Source: Bacteroidales bacterium
GTDB taxonomy: Bacteria > Bacteroidota > Bacteroidia > Bacteroidales > WCHB1-69
Assembly: GCA_017527945.1 (NCBI GenBank)
Contig: JAFXPL010000029.1
Coordinates: forward strand, 1-53,871
Direction of reading: 5' to 3'
DNA: 53,871 nucleotides
Part shown: one piece after another, positions 52,984-53,871 of the stretch
Layout: the number at the start of each line of letters is the position of its first letter
How positions within the stretch are numbered: position 1 is the stretch's first letter
The notes under the pieces: model-generated
The model's database searches: none
The model's input: only the letters and a program-made list of their open reading frames with translations
What the model was told of the DNA's origin: nothing
Program-made: the position numbers and the translations under genes

Positions 52984-53237
52984 AATACGCCTCCTTTCAT
53001 TTCGTCGGCTTTTTTGATGAGTTCTGCAAGCACCCCGGCCACCATGCTGGCTATGTCTGGTTCATCAACCTTCACCAAAGGAATGTAGCAGTTTATATGT
53101 ATGAGACTAAACTCGGCATTAATTAAGTGCCGCCCTTTCAGATTTGCTATAAACTTCTTTTGTTGTACCTCCGTCAGCGGCTCAGACGAGGTGAGTGCTT
53201 TACTGAAAAGCGGGGTGACGGTGAATTTTCGTTCCAT
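52980..53237 (-). CDS. Hypothetical 85-residue protein
   Basis: Start chosen at ATG 53237 (MERKFTVTPLFSKALTSS); upstream codons in the same frame run through palindromic intergenic sequence. No domain recognised: a polar N-terminus, LINAEFSLIHINCYIPLVKV, given as LINAEFSLIHINCYIP, and a C-terminal amphipathic helix. Coupled by ATGA to the next small gene. Confidence 0.5.
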   Translation of the reverse strand: MERKFTVTPLFSKALTSSEPLTEVQQKKFIANLKGRHLINAEFSLIHINCYIPLVKVDEPDIASMVAGVLAELIKKADEMKGGVL

Positions 53238-53257
53238 TCTACATTCTGCATTAACGA

Positions 53258-53400
53258 AAGGGCGTGGTCGGTGCGGTCGCGCCCTGATTCTTGGTTCCTG
53301 CGCGTTCGTGGGAACTGCCCGCACACCTAACGGCGTGCGAACGTTTGCGGGTGCCGTTATTCTCTACCAAGCCCTGCAGTCCTGACGGACTGCGGCAGAT
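53258..53400. repeat. Cluster of palindromes (REP-like)
   Basis: Three separate hairpins: GGGCG/CGCCC (53260-53264 with 53280-53284), CCCGCA/TGCGGG (53318-53323 with 53346-53351), and GCAGTCC-TGAC-GGACTGC (53376-53393). No gene is seen in this stretch. Confidence 0.55.
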
Positions 53401-53424
53401 GCACAAAGATTTCCACACGGGCAA

Positions 53425-53454
53425 AAAAGAGCCGCAGCAAAAACTGCGGCTCGA
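53425..53454 (-). terminator. Rho-independent terminator of the gatD-like gene
   Basis: On the minus strand a perfect 9-bp stem, GAGCCGCAG/CTGCGGCTC, has a loop of six and is followed by TTTTTTG, 33 bp after the stop codon. Confidence 0.92.
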
Positions 53455-53486
53455 TGTTGTTCTGCAACGCTTGGAAGCGTTGTTTC

Positions 53487-53871
53487 CTATTTCCGCACCT
53501 TTTTCACGAATTCCTCCACCTCCGGCACGCCGCCTTGATAGACGAGGTAGCCGTCGTAGGGCTCGCGCTTGGTGATTTCGTCGTTGATGGGGGTGAGCAT
53601 CAGCTTCTTCACGTCCTCGCGCTTCTGGCCGCTCTCCTTGGTCAACCCCAACGCCCAGCCGAGCTTGATGTAGGAGCTCTCGGCCAGCATGTTGTCGGCG
53701 GGGATGATGCCGCGCGCCATCATGTCGCGGCCCGTGTCATAGACGAACATGTGGGTGTAGCCCCAGATGGTCTGCACGCTCATGTACTGGTGTACACCTG
53801 CGTCGGTGGCCCGCTGGATGGCGTCGAACATGTGCTTGTTGACGTGGCCCAAGCCGGTGCCGTTCCACACG
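53487..53871 (-). CDS. gatD: GatD-like glutamyl-tRNA(Gln) amidotransferase subunit D, C-terminal part (5' end outside window)
   Basis: About 128 residues are visible; the frame runs off the window edge, and the GTG at 53868-53870 is an internal Val. The C-terminal half of an L-asparaginase-type amidase. GTGLGHV at the left edge, QTIWGYTHMFVYDTGRDMM, GIIPADNMLAESSYIKLGWALG and the ending INDEITKREPYDGYLV match GatD, the ammonia-releasing subunit of the GatDE amidotransferase, better than plain asparaginase I. GatDE converts Glu-tRNA(Gln) to Gln-tRNA(Gln). The partner gatE is not in the window. Confidence 0.75.
   Translation of the reverse strand, partial: VWNGTGLGHVNKHMFDAIQRATDAGVHQYMSVQTIWGYTHMFVYDTGRDMMARGIIPADNMLAESSYIKLGWALGLTKESGQKREDVKKLMLTPINDEITKREPYDGYLVYQGGVPEVEEFVKKVRK

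Overview
The window looks like a chromosomal segment of a Bacteroidales-type (Bacteroidota) bacterium. Four things point there. Nearly every promoter I can find has the Bacteroidota -7 element TAnnTTTG, and start codons lack Shine-Dalgarno boxes. There are type IX secretion (Por) sorting domains, and a FISUMP-domain surface protein. A UpxY/NusG-like antiterminator opens the polysaccharide operon. Most genes are GC-rich by eye; a block around 19.1-27.7 kb and several small cassette genes are clearly AT-richer. No rRNA, tRNA or CRISPR was seen.

Layout. 1-3.4 kb: the end of pyruvate phosphate dikinase, convergent with a sensor histidine kinase. 3.7-19.0 kb: one long plus-strand surface-polysaccharide locus, made of a NusG-like regulator, UDP-glucose dehydrogenase, RmlA, a TviC/WbpP-like epimerase, a TviB/WbpO-like dehydrogenase, Wzx flippase, a Wzy-like membrane protein, a hexapeptide acyltransferase, a PglA-like glycosyltransferase, and a full PglC-PglD-PglE-PglF set for N,N'-diacetylbacillosamine. 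Three small accessory units interrupt it at gene boundaries: an antisense S23-like four-helix-bundle gene, a broken GxxExxY gene between 18-bp inverted repeats, and a HicB-HicA toxin-antitoxin pair. 19.5-27.4 kb: two large secreted proteins. 27.8-28.7 kb: a hendecad coiled-coil protein with a nuclease-like C-terminus.

28.7-49.7 kb is almost entirely on the minus strand. It holds a carboxyltransferase of the OadA/PycB family without the usual biotinyl lysine, ornithine carbamoyltransferase, an AAA/PD-(D/E)XK protein, a leucine-rich-repeat protein, a riboflavin kinase-GNAT fusion, Mfd, a BamA-like outer-membrane protein, FolC, a 2026-residue alpha-2-macroglobulin with a TonB-plug-like insert, and a TonB-ExbD-ExbB energising operon. 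50.0-52.6 kb is FtsK on the plus strand. The right end holds two small coupled orphan genes and the C-terminal part of a GatD-like amidotransferase.

How the genes fit together. The polysaccharide locus predicts UDP-diNAcBac (PglF, PglE, PglD) loaded on lipid by PglC, extended by a PglA-like transferase with a GalNAc or GalNAcA residue (TviB plus TviC chemistry would supply UDP-GalNAcA), flipped by Wzx and polymerised by the Wzy-like protein.

The most unusual feature of the window is a family of degenerate 7-9 bp tandem arrays at gene boundaries. Within the polysaccharide locus they follow an orientation rule: CTAAAC before starts and GTTTAG after stops. Arrays supply several stop codons, and a frame-preserving version lies inside ftsK.
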